Source: Acetivibrio ethanolgignens (lineage in GTDB: Bacteria; Bacillota; Clostridia; Lachnospirales; Lachnospiraceae). From it: 64,000 nt of DNA. Location: contig NZ_LNAM01000112.1 in NCBI RefSeq assembly GCF_001461035.1, positions 1-64,000 on the forward strand. Reading direction: 5' to 3'. The position numbers and the translations under genes are program-made. This document shows positions 53,565-61,700 of the stretch, piece after piece. Every line of letters begins with the position of its first letter. Positions within the stretch are counted from its first letter, which is position 1. A model generated the notes under the pieces. The model did not search any database. It saw nothing but the letters and a program-made list of their open reading frames with translations, and was not told the DNA's origin.

Positions 53565-53565
53565 T

Positions 53566-53712
53566 TTACTTATCATAGTCATCGGTAAAATCACATATAG
53601 AGATATGGCTCTCTGTTTTAGGAACCTGGTTGGTATTAGTTTGTAGGAGTGAACAGACTAATAGGGAAAAAATAATAAGTGATGCTAGGTGTTTTTTTAA
53701 AGTTTTTTTCAT
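53566..53712 (-). CDS. Small exported peptide, candidate signalling pre-peptide for the HTH-TPR regulator
   Basis: A 48-residue frame on the minus strand with a strong AGGAGG site nine bases before the ATG at 53712. The N-terminus is a signal-peptide-like MKKTLKKHLASLIIFSLLVC; it has no proper lipobox. The polar C-terminal part contains QVPKTESHISIC and an acidic end DFTDDYDK. Size, design and tail-to-tail position with an RRNPP-type regulator match pre-peptides such as those of NprX or Phr type. The mature signal would come from the C-terminal part. A minus-strand promoter-like TATACT lies at about 53751-53746. No homologue is known to me. Confidence 0.7.
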   Translation of the reverse strand: MKKTLKKHLASLIIFSLLVCSLLQTNTNQVPKTESHISICDFTDDYDK

Positions 53713-53769
53713 TTGGGATTTTCCTCCTCTGATGTAATTTTGTAGTATAGTATATCGAATATTCTAGTA

Positions 53770-53822
53770 AAAGACCATGACGAAACTGGAAAAAAATATT
53801 TTCCAGTTTCGTCATGGTCTTT
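53770..53822. repeat. Long perfect palindrome between the peptide gene and the RiPP operon
   Basis: Arms of 24 bases (53770-53793 and 53799-53822), each containing GACCATGACGAAACTGG or its complement, around a 5-base loop AAATA. It lies midway between the divergent starts of the peptide gene (53712) and the maturase gene (53882), and its right arm overlaps where the -35 of the maturase promoter should be. It could be a regulator site for both genes or a bidirectional terminator. A degraded copy is at 49034-49075. Confidence 0.88.
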
Positions 53823-53836
53823 CTAGGCTTTTTAGT

Positions 53837-53842
53837 TATAAT
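53837..53842 (+). promoter_or_regulatory. -10 element of the RiPP operon
   Basis: TATAAT at 53837-53842, 40 bases before the maturase start. The -35 region (53814-53819) is ATGGTC, far from consensus and inside the palindrome arm, suggesting activator dependence. Confidence 0.5.
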
Positions 53843-53881
53843 TGGAGTCAGAAGTTACGAAAAAGGAGAGCTGCATAAAAG

Positions 53882-55699
53882 ATGAGTAAACATTTATATT
53901 TAATTGATAGTAATTATATACTTGTGAAAATTGTTTCTTTACTAGATAAAAATAAAGAAAAAGCATTTTTGGTTTCTGGAAGAGAAAAAGAAGGGGATTG
54001 CATAGAACTAGAGGAATATTTTGATATGGAAGAATATGTACAAGCTGATTCCAGAAACTTGATGCAAATTGATAGACAGTTTTTTTATGCAGCATTAAAG
54101 GGATTTACAAAAGAAAACAAAATACTTATTTTTATTCATTCACACCCAAACACAAGAAAGGGAGAACTTCAGTTTTCAGCAGCAGATGATAATTATTATA
54201 TTTCTTTATTAAAAGAGGCCAAAAATATAGGCTATGATTTACCGCTTATATTTGCAGTAATAAATGAAGAGGATATAATATTTAAAGGATTTGATAAGAA
54301 TGGAGTAGGAATTGTTTGTTCTATTGAGGAAGGCTATGAAAACTATTCAGAGAAACGATATAGTATAGAGGTTATTTACAATGACGACTTTGAAAAAGGC
54401 GTTATTTACCATAAAGCAAATAATGAAGCTAAAGTTGTAGATAGAGAAACTGCAAAAGAAATTAAACATTGGCAATCAAAATATGAAAGTAATGTTTTAA
54501 GTAAACTTCAACAAATGGCATATAGAAGAATGATTACAGATAGTTTCCCATATAGGGAATACCGTCCGAATTTATCTGCACGGAATTATATGGATAATAA
54601 AACATTGGATAATTTACAGTTGATGCTCCAATTAGGTTGCAATCTTAGATGTAAATATTGTTATGCAGAGGCAGGGACTTATTTGCATAAGAAAAATATT
54701 ATTATGACAATAGATACAGCAAAAAAAATTATAAAGAGCTTACTTAGAAAAGGAATCCATACAATTCGTAACATTTTCTTTTTTGGAGGAGAACCGTCCT
54801 TATATCCTGAGGTAATTACTGGAGTATGTGATTATTGTGCGGAATTAGTTTCGCAAGGGAAATTGGAAAGTATGCCAACCTTTACAATGGTTACAAATGC
54901 AGTCAAAATGAATGAAGAGCTTATCACTGCAATAGAAAAATATGGAATTAAGGTAACTGTCAGTATAGATGGGCCGAAGGAAATTAATGATAAATTAAGA
55001 GTACGTCAGGACGGCTCAGGAACGTATAGTGTCATTCATCGTAATATAGAAAGAATGCAAGAAAAAAATGCCGCACCTGTTATGCTGGAAGCTACTTATA
55101 CTAAAATTCATGAGAAAAACCAAATGAGCAGAGATGAATTGAGAAACTATTTGCAAAAAGAGTTTGGTATTTCGACTGTGTATATAGCAGATTGTGATGG
55201 AAGTGAATTAGAGCCAGATGCTAAAGAGGATTCAGTAAAAGATTATATTCATTGTATTTGTAAAACAATGAATGAGAATAGGAAATTATCTGCTGATATA
55301 GGAAAGAAATTACTGCAAGTACAGAGTAATTTAAATAATAAAGGCTATAGAAATAACCTCTTCTGTTTGGCTGGATATAGAATGATTTGCGTGCTGGGTA
55401 ATGGAGACTATTATCCTTGTCATAGATTTATAAAGAATGCAGATTATAAAATTGGTAATCTGATAGAAGAGGGAACTCTTAATTTAAGGGAATATACTAA
55501 TAAGGACAACTATGATAAGTGTCGAAATTGCTGGGCACAAGAATTTTGTGGAGAATGTAGCTGGGATATTTTTTCTTCTGGTATTGAAAAGGCAAAATGT
55601 GATGATGTTAAAAAATTCACAGCTTATTCTATGTTAGCTATAGCAAATTTGAGTGAAAAGCAGAGAGCATTCTTTTATAATGAAGCAATAGGGAAGTAA
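53882..55699 (+). CDS. JAMM-protease / radical-SAM / SPASM fusion, RiPP maturase
   Basis: A 605-residue protein. Residues about 1-150 look like a prokaryotic JAB/JAMM metalloprotease: a candidate Glu26 (KEKAFLVSGR), HSHP (86-89) and FSAADD with Ser99 and Asp102, the zinc-binding pattern HxHP...SxxD. After a connector comes a radical SAM domain with C253-x3-C257-x2-C260 (LGCNLRCKYCY) and FFFGGEPSLYP. The C-terminus is a SPASM domain with cysteines at 495, 503, 513, 547, 550, 556, 559 and 573 for extra Fe-S clusters. SPASM maturases install thioether or other links in RiPP precursors; a 43-residue Cys-rich peptide gene follows at 55767. The fused JAMM part could remove the leader. The linkage type is unknown. 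Confidence 0.88.
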   Translation: MSKHLYLIDSNYILVKIVSLLDKNKEKAFLVSGREKEGDCIELEEYFDMEEYVQADSRNLMQIDRQFFYAALKGFTKENKILIFIHSHPNTRKGELQFSAADDNYYISLLKEAKNIGYDLPLIFAVINEEDIIFKGFDKNGVGIVCSIEEGYENYSEKRYSIEVIYNDDFEKGVIYHKANNEAKVVDRETAKEIKHWQSKYESNVLSKLQQMAYRRMITDSFPYREYRPNLSARNYMDNKTLDNLQLMLQLGCNLRCKYCYAEAGTYLHKKNIIMTIDTAKKIIKSLLRKGIHTIRNIFFFGGEPSLYPEVITGVCDYCAELVSQGKLESMPTFTMVTNAVKMNEELITAIEKYGIKVTVSIDGPKEINDKLRVRQDGSGTYSVIHRNIERMQEKNAAPVMLEATYTKIHEKNQMSRDELRNYLQKEFGISTVYIADCDGSELEPDAKEDSVKDYIHCICKTMNENRKLSADIGKKLLQVQSNLNNKGYRNNLFCLAGYRMICVLGNGDYYPCHRFIKNADYKIGNLIEEGTLNLREYTNKDNYDKCRNCWAQEFCGECSWDIFSSGIEKAKCDDVKKFTAYSMLAIANLSEKQRAFFYNEAIGK

Positions 55700-55766
55700 T
55701 AAAATTGAACATTGGTTCTTAAGCAAAAATGCTTTTGAATAAATAAAAAACACGGAGGAAAAGTAA

Positions 55767-55898
55767 ATGGAAATCAAAAATTTAGTAGAGGTAGAAATGA
55801 AAAATCTTTCAGAGGAAGAAATTTTAGATGCAGAGAAGGTAGCAGAAAATGTTGGCTCCTGCGGATTAGGCTGTGGTGGAACAAAAAGTATGTATTAA
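55767..55898 (+). CDS. Cys/Gly-rich RiPP precursor peptide
   Basis: A 43-residue peptide with a good GGAGG site, 67 bases after the maturase. The leader is helical and acidic (MEIKNLVEVEMKNLSEEEIL, then DAEKVAENV). The core is GSCGLGCGGTKSMY with two cysteines in CGLGCG and a terminal tyrosine. Such a leader plus short Cys/Gly core beside a SPASM maturase is typical of radical-SAM RiPPs, and I recall clostridial Cys-rich peptides with CGLGCG cores whose maturases are called CcpM; that link is from memory. Possible leader cleavage is at or before VG-SC. Confidence 0.85.
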   Translation: MEIKNLVEVEMKNLSEEEILDAEKVAENVGSCGLGCGGTKSMY

Positions 55899-55936
55899 TT
55901 ATTTTACCGATGAAATTATTGTAAAATAAGAGTAAC

Positions 55937-55958
55937 AATTTATATAGGTGCTGTATAC
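55937..55958. repeat. Operator-like repeat, variant copy
   Basis: AATTTATATAGGTGCTGTATAC, here described in two parts: AATTTATATAG followed by GTGCTGTATAC. It is an altered form of the repeat 35 bases downstream, with the same centre-to-centre face of about three helical turns. Confidence 0.55.
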
Positions 55959-55971
55959 TTTTGAGGAATCA

Positions 55972-55993
55972 AATTTATATAGTGCCTATATCC
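55972..55993. repeat. Operator-like repeat, copy 2 (ATATAG-TGC-CTATAT)
   Basis: Identical over 22 bases to 49011-49032. It lies 21 bases before the exporter gene. With the variant at 55937 it forms a tandem pair between precursor and exporter, suggesting a separate control of the exporter. Confidence 0.75.
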
Positions 55994-56014
55994 CAATAAG
56001 GAGAACTTAAGCTT

Positions 56015-57727
56015 ATGAAATCTAAAAAAGTTAAAATTAATTCATATTTTATAAAAAATAAAGGGGTTCTGTTTGGACTGGTTAGTTTTTCTATTTTGAG
56101 CGGAATAGGGGAAAGCTTGTGGTCCTTCATATTTCAAGAGCTTTATGAAATTACAGGACGTATGACCGTGCCCTCAATTCTAAGTCTTCTGTGTGCTGTG
56201 GCCGGAGTTTTTTGCTTTTGCATGATAACGGGGAATGTAGCTGTTTATTTTCGCAGAGTTTTACTGAAAAATATGAATCTGCAACTAAAAACAGATGTTT
56301 TTCAAACCATTATGAATAAGAATATAGAAGAATTTACGGAAAGCAACAGTGCAAGGTATATTTCACTTTTAAATAATGATGTAGCGAATCTGGAAAATCA
56401 ATATTTCCAGTCAATACCTATGATAATAGATAGAATTTGTATTTTTATAGCTTGTACTCTGGTTTTAGTTTATTATAACGTGTTTATTGCGATAGTTGTT
56501 ATATTGACAGCTTTTTTTCTGGCTTCTATTCCTATATTGTTTGGGAAGAAGATTACCGAAAGAGAAAGATTCGTCTACGAAGAGATGGAAAACTATAACG
56601 GAAAGCTGAAGGATTTGTTGAATGGATTTGAGGTTGTAAAAAGTTTTCATGCAACAAAACAAGCTGGCACACTTTTTGAAGAAAGCGTTACAAAGGTAGA
56701 AAATGCAAAATATAAGGTGAGGAAATTTCAGAATCCTTTCTCTGTATTTTTACTTATGCTGACTTACCTGGTGATTATTATGCAGCTTTTATTTGCGGCA
56801 TATATGGCTTATATTGGAAAGATACCGGCCAGTGCGATTATGAGTATTTTTTATTTGATTTCCAGTATTAACAATCCTGTGAAGGATATTGCAGAGGGGT
56901 TGTTGACGATACGTTCGGCTCTTCCAAATATTCAAAAGATTGAGATGCTTTTTGATGAGCAGACGAAGAAGGATAATAAAGATTTGGTGAAGAATGTGGA
57001 TTCTGTTATGCCACTGACAATAAAAGAGCTTTCCTTTGGGTATGAGAAAAAGAAAGAAATTTTACACAAGTTAAATTTTCAGTTTGAGAAAAATAAAAAA
57101 TATGCGGTTGTTGGCAACAGCGGCTCTGGAAAATCAACGCTGGTAAAGCTTTTGATGAAATATTATGATACCTATGATGGTAATATTTACTGGGGAGATT
57201 GTGAACTTAGAAACCTGGATAAAGAATTTCTCTGTACCCAGGTAGCTATGATTCATCAAAGAGTATTCTTATTTGAAGACACCCTGCGAAATAATATTAC
57301 CATGTTTCAGGAATATTCCGAGGAAGAAATTCAATATGCAGTGGAAAGCTCCGGGTTGAGGGAAGTAGTGGAGCGTCAGCCGGAGGGATTGGATTTTGTT
57401 ATTCACGAGAATGGAAATAATTTTTCCGGCGGGGAACAGCAGAGAATTTCGATTGCCAGAGCAATTTTGAAAAAGACAAAGGTACTGCTTTTAGATGAGG
57501 CTACTTCCAGCCTGGACAAGAAAATGGCTTCACAGATTGAGAAGCTTATTTTGAGTCAGCCGGAAATGACAGTGATTGTAGTAACACATAAATTAGATGC
57601 TGATATATTGAAGCAGTATGACTGTATTTTAGCTATGAACCATGGTAATTTTATAGAAACGGGAAGCTTCGATGAATTGATGGCAAAACGGGAATTTTTC
57701 TACAGCCTGTATACCGTTAATGAATGA
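56015..57727 (+). CDS. ABC exporter (fused membrane and ATPase domains) of the RiPP locus
   Basis: A 570-residue half-transporter. Six membrane helices (about 15-300) precede the ATPase domain with Walker A GNSGSGKST (about 367), signature FSGGEQQR (about 471), Walker B VLLLDEATSSLD and VVTHK. There is no N-terminal C39 peptidase domain, so it cannot itself cut a double-glycine leader. It follows the precursor by 116 bases and should export the modified peptide, as a homodimer. It may also give self-protection. Confidence 0.9.
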   Translation: MKSKKVKINSYFIKNKGVLFGLVSFSILSGIGESLWSFIFQELYEITGRMTVPSILSLLCAVAGVFCFCMITGNVAVYFRRVLLKNMNLQLKTDVFQTIMNKNIEEFTESNSARYISLLNNDVANLENQYFQSIPMIIDRICIFIACTLVLVYYNVFIAIVVILTAFFLASIPILFGKKITERERFVYEEMENYNGKLKDLLNGFEVVKSFHATKQAGTLFEESVTKVENAKYKVRKFQNPFSVFLLMLTYLVIIMQLLFAAYMAYIGKIPASAIMSIFYLISSINNPVKDIAEGLLTIRSALPNIQKIEMLFDEQTKKDNKDLVKNVDSVMPLTIKELSFGYEKKKEILHKLNFQFEKNKKYAVVGNSGSGKSTLVKLLMKYYDTYDGNIYWGDCELRNLDKEFLCTQVAMIHQRVFLFEDTLRNNITMFQEYSEEEIQYAVESSGLREVVERQPEGLDFVIHENGNNFSGGEQQRISIARAILKKTKVLLLDEATSSLDKKMASQIEKLILSQPEMTVIVVTHKLDADILKQYDCILAMNHGNFIETGSFDELMAKREFFYSLYTVNE

Positions 57728-57811
57728 GCGGGTAGCCTCCGATTCAGGAGCTGGAGACCCTATTTCTGCATATACTATAGAGAAATCTAAATAAAAAGGA
57801 TATGTAGACTT

Positions 57812-58717
57812 ATGGAAAATTATGCTGTTTTATCAATAGAAACCCATTTATTTTTTGCAAGAATTATGAGAGAGCATGCACTTTTCCTGGAGGCTGGCTT
57901 CCCTTGTAAGGAAACAGCCTGGATACAGAAGGCCGATTGGCTGCGGAGGCAGTTTGAGGCGCTGTTAAGAGATGTAACAGGTCTTGCCAATGGAAGAGTG
58001 GGAAGCTGTATATTGAATTCAGGAGAAGTGGTGACTGAGTTTACTATACCGGCAGAGAGAAAAACGGAAGGCTTAAGCGGAATCCCGATTGACAGCCGGA
58101 TTTCCCGGATGCAGCACAGGCTCCTGCCAGGCTGCCCGCGGAGAGAAAATAGAGAGCTTAACCGGATAGCTAAGGGGATTAATAGAAGAGCCATGGAGCT
58201 TTTGAAGGAACTGATCCGTTTTAAGGAGGCAATGCTTCAGAGAATTGGAGAGGGAGAGCTTTTTAATACCAATTATCCTCTTTTGATAGAGCATATACTT
58301 CGGGAAGCGAAGCTGTACCGGGCCACGATAGAGGGGCTTGAGAGAAATGATATGGTCTGCTATGAGGATCTTAGAGAAACAGAACGCTTCTGGAACCGGA
58401 TTATGATGGAGCATGCTTTGTTTATCCGGGGACTTTTGGATCCTACGGAGGAGGAGCTGATTGATATGGCAGACGGCTTTGCCGAGGATTATAAGAGGCT
58501 TCTGGAAATGGCAAAGCGGCAGGATATGCGAGCCATGGATGAGCTGACGAGAAAATCCCTAGAGGAAACGATAAAATACCGTGAGTTTAAAGCGACAGGT
58601 GCAGAGGGAATTTTAGATAATAAAATTGCCTCTATTATTTTACCTCTGCTTGCAGACCATGTACTCCGGGAGGCAAATCATTATATCCGGCTTTTAAGCT
58701 GTGACCGTAGAGCTTAG
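57812..58717 (+). CDS. DUF2935 protein with duplicated helical domain
   Basis: A 301-residue protein of two similar halves. Each half starts with an E/H-containing helix (FFARIMREHALFLEAGF; FWNRIMMEHALFIRGLL) and has a second metal-ligand-like helix (PLLIEHILREAKLY; PLLADHVLREANHY). The pattern of paired His/Glu in a four-helix bundle suggests a metal site, but function is unknown. No signal peptide. It is 11 bases upstream of a multicopper oxidase gene, so a role in that protein's metal supply or localisation is plausible. Confidence 0.82.
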   Translation: MENYAVLSIETHLFFARIMREHALFLEAGFPCKETAWIQKADWLRRQFEALLRDVTGLANGRVGSCILNSGEVVTEFTIPAERKTEGLSGIPIDSRISRMQHRLLPGCPRRENRELNRIAKGINRRAMELLKELIRFKEAMLQRIGEGELFNTNYPLLIEHILREAKLYRATIEGLERNDMVCYEDLRETERFWNRIMMEHALFIRGLLDPTEEELIDMADGFAEDYKRLLEMAKRQDMRAMDELTRKSLEETIKYREFKATGAEGILDNKIASIILPLLADHVLREANHYIRLLSCDRRA

Positions 58718-58728
58718 GAGGTGGGGAA

Positions 58729-61700
58729 ATGGAACTGTGCTGTTATCCGGACCTTGGGAAAACAAGGTATTATGAGATTGAAGCTATTGAAATTCCTATT
58801 GTTTACAATAAGTATGGAGACCATGACCCGAATGGGCTTTTATATGTACTGAAGAAGGATGCTGACAGAGTGCGGGAAGGGGCAATCCGTAATTTTTCCC
58901 AGGAGGTACCACAGCCTTATGAAGGGGTAAAGCCTTTAGTGATTCGTGCTAATGTAGGGGATAAAATTGTAGTCACCTTCCATCATTCCCTGAAGCGTGA
59001 CCTGTCCATCCATGTACAGGGGCTCGCCTATGATGTACAGACATCAGACGGTGCAAGCGTAGGCTTTAACCGGGATTCTACGACAAAGAACGGTATTGTT
59101 TATACCTGGTATGCTGTCCGGGAGGGTGTTTATCTGTTCAGCGACATGGGAGATACCAGAAGCAGTGAAGAGGGAACTAATGTACACGGGCTTTTTGGAG
59201 CGATAATCGTGGAGGCAGCAGAATCAAAATGGCTGGACCCACAGACAGGCGAGGAGCTGGAAAGCGGCTTGTTTGCTGATATTTATCATCCGACAAAGCC
59301 AGCCTTTCGGGAATATGCCGTTTTTTTCCATGATGAGCTGGAGATAAAAAACAAGGATGGAGAACAGCCGAAAGACCCTCATACGGGGCTGCCATCGGCT
59401 ACGACAGCCATCAGCTACCGTTCAGAGCCGATGAGAAACAGAGAACCTCTTACGGATGACCATGCAGATACCGGAGAGGATATTTCCATGAGCTCCTGGG
59501 TCTATGGTGACCCTGCACCGCCGATTTTACGGGCTTATGTAGGAGACCCGTCCAAGATACGGCTGATTCATGGAGGAGTGAAGGAGACTCACGTTTTCCA
59601 CCTGCACAATCATCAGTGGAGGCTGGAGGGAGAAAATCCTCTTTCGACCATTATTGATTCTATTTCTATCAGTCCTCAGGAGTGCTATACCCTGGATATT
59701 CTTCATGGAGCCGGCAGTCTGAATGGAATGATAGGAGATGCTATTTTTCATTGCCATTTGTATCCTCATTTTCATGAAGGAATGTGGACCTTGTGGAGGA
59801 TACATGACCGCCTGGAGGAGGGAGATGGAGAACTGCCGGACGGTACAAGAATACCGCCGCTTATGCCACTAAAGGATCGTATGCCGCCTCCGAAAAAGGA
59901 GGAAGAGCATCCGGGCTATCCGAACTTTATCAATGGAACGGTAGGGGAAAGACCGCTTCAGCCGCCACTTGGAGTGCTGGATATGGATGGAAATCCTACG
60001 AATGAGCCAACTGAGCTGGAGAGAGCAAATTTTGTGGAGGGCTTTGAGCCGGGAGCCCTTTATACAGATACCTGTCCATGTGAGGTAGAGACAAAGGTAT
60101 TTGAAATTGCTCTGGTGCAGGCAAAGCTTATCTATAACCGCTATGGCTGGAATGACCCGCAGGGAAGATTCTTTGTTATGAAGGAGGAGTTAGAACGGCA
60201 TGGTGGACTGGAGGCTTATATACAGAAGGTAGAGGCAGGGAAAATACGCGTAGAGCCGCTGGTTATCCGTGCCAATGCCGGAGACTGTATTGAGGTGCGG
60301 TTTACCAATCTGCTTCCGGAATATCTGGAGGAAAGTCCTTTCCAGATGAGGACGCTGACGGATATTACCGGCTATCATATCCATCTTGTAAAATTTGACA
60401 CGATTGTTTCCGATGGAGCGGCCAATGGCTGGAACAATATTGCCGGAGCCAGAAAATACGAAACCCTGATAGAACGATTTTTTGCAAATACGGAGCTTCG
60501 TACCGTGTTTTTCCATGACCACCTGTTTGCCAATGTCCATCAGATGCATGGAGTGTTTGGTGCTCTGATTGTGGAGGAGGCTGGGGCAACCTTCCATAAT
60601 ATACGGAATGGAAAGGAATTAAAATACGGTCCGCGGGCAGTGATAAGAAGAAAGGATGGTACCTCCTTCCGGGAATTTGCCCTGTTTGTGCATGATTTTT
60701 CCATGCTCTTTGATAAAAAGGGGCGTCCTTTAAATCCACCGGAGGTACCTGGCTCCCATGATGACCCTGGTGTTATGGGAATTAATTATCACTCGGAGCC
60801 GATGCGGGAGAGACTAAAATGTCATGATGACCCGGCCTATATTTTCAGCTCCCTGGTGCATGGAGACCCGGCCACACCGATTCTGGAAACCTATCCGGGA
60901 GATGAAATCATAATCCGTCTGCTGGACGGAGCTCATGAAGAACAGCATGCTTTTAACCTTACCGGTCTGTCCTGGAAAAAGGAGCCTTCTGATCCGGCTT
61001 CACCGGATACGGCCTCCCAGACCATAGGTATTTCCGAGGCCTTTAATATCCACATCACAAAAGGATATGCCGCAGGAGATTATCTCTATTATTTTGGAGG
61101 AATTGATGATGCATGGCTGGGACTTTGGGGAATTCTGAGAGCCTACGAAAAGCCGAAGAAATGCCTGAAGCCTCTGTGTAAGGGAAGGGACAGGATACTG
61201 CCGTTGCCGCTGTGTCCGGCTTGGGATGCGGTGATTCGGAAATACGAGGTAGCGGCGGTTCAAAGGGATATCCGGTATAACCGATATGGAGACCATGACC
61301 CGAATGGACTCTTGTTTGTACCACTGAAAGAGGCAGAGCGGGCTCTGTGTGACAAGGATTACCAGCCAAAGCCATTGATTCTTCGTGCTAATGCCGGAGA
61401 GTGGATAGAGGTGACCCTTCACAACCTCTTTGACCCGCAAAAGCCGATTCCGTATTTTGACTATCCAAGGGTTCCGCTGGATTGTGAGCATACGCCATCG
61501 GTAAGGGTTTCTCTGAATCCGCAGTTTTTAAGCTATGACCCGGTAAAGGATTCCGGTATCAATGTAGGCTATAATAATCAGGAGCAGACGGTAGGTATCG
61601 GAGAAAGTAAGAAATACCTGTGGTATGCCGATAAGGAATATGGTTCCTGTATCCTGCAGTCCTTTGGCGACATGAGAAACCATAGATATCACGGTTTGTT

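Noticed and set aside
57769-57777. Sporulation sigma-K type -10 (CATATACTA) before the DUF2935 gene
   Set aside because: The -10 fits CATAnnnTA but no matching -35 is found at the right distance.
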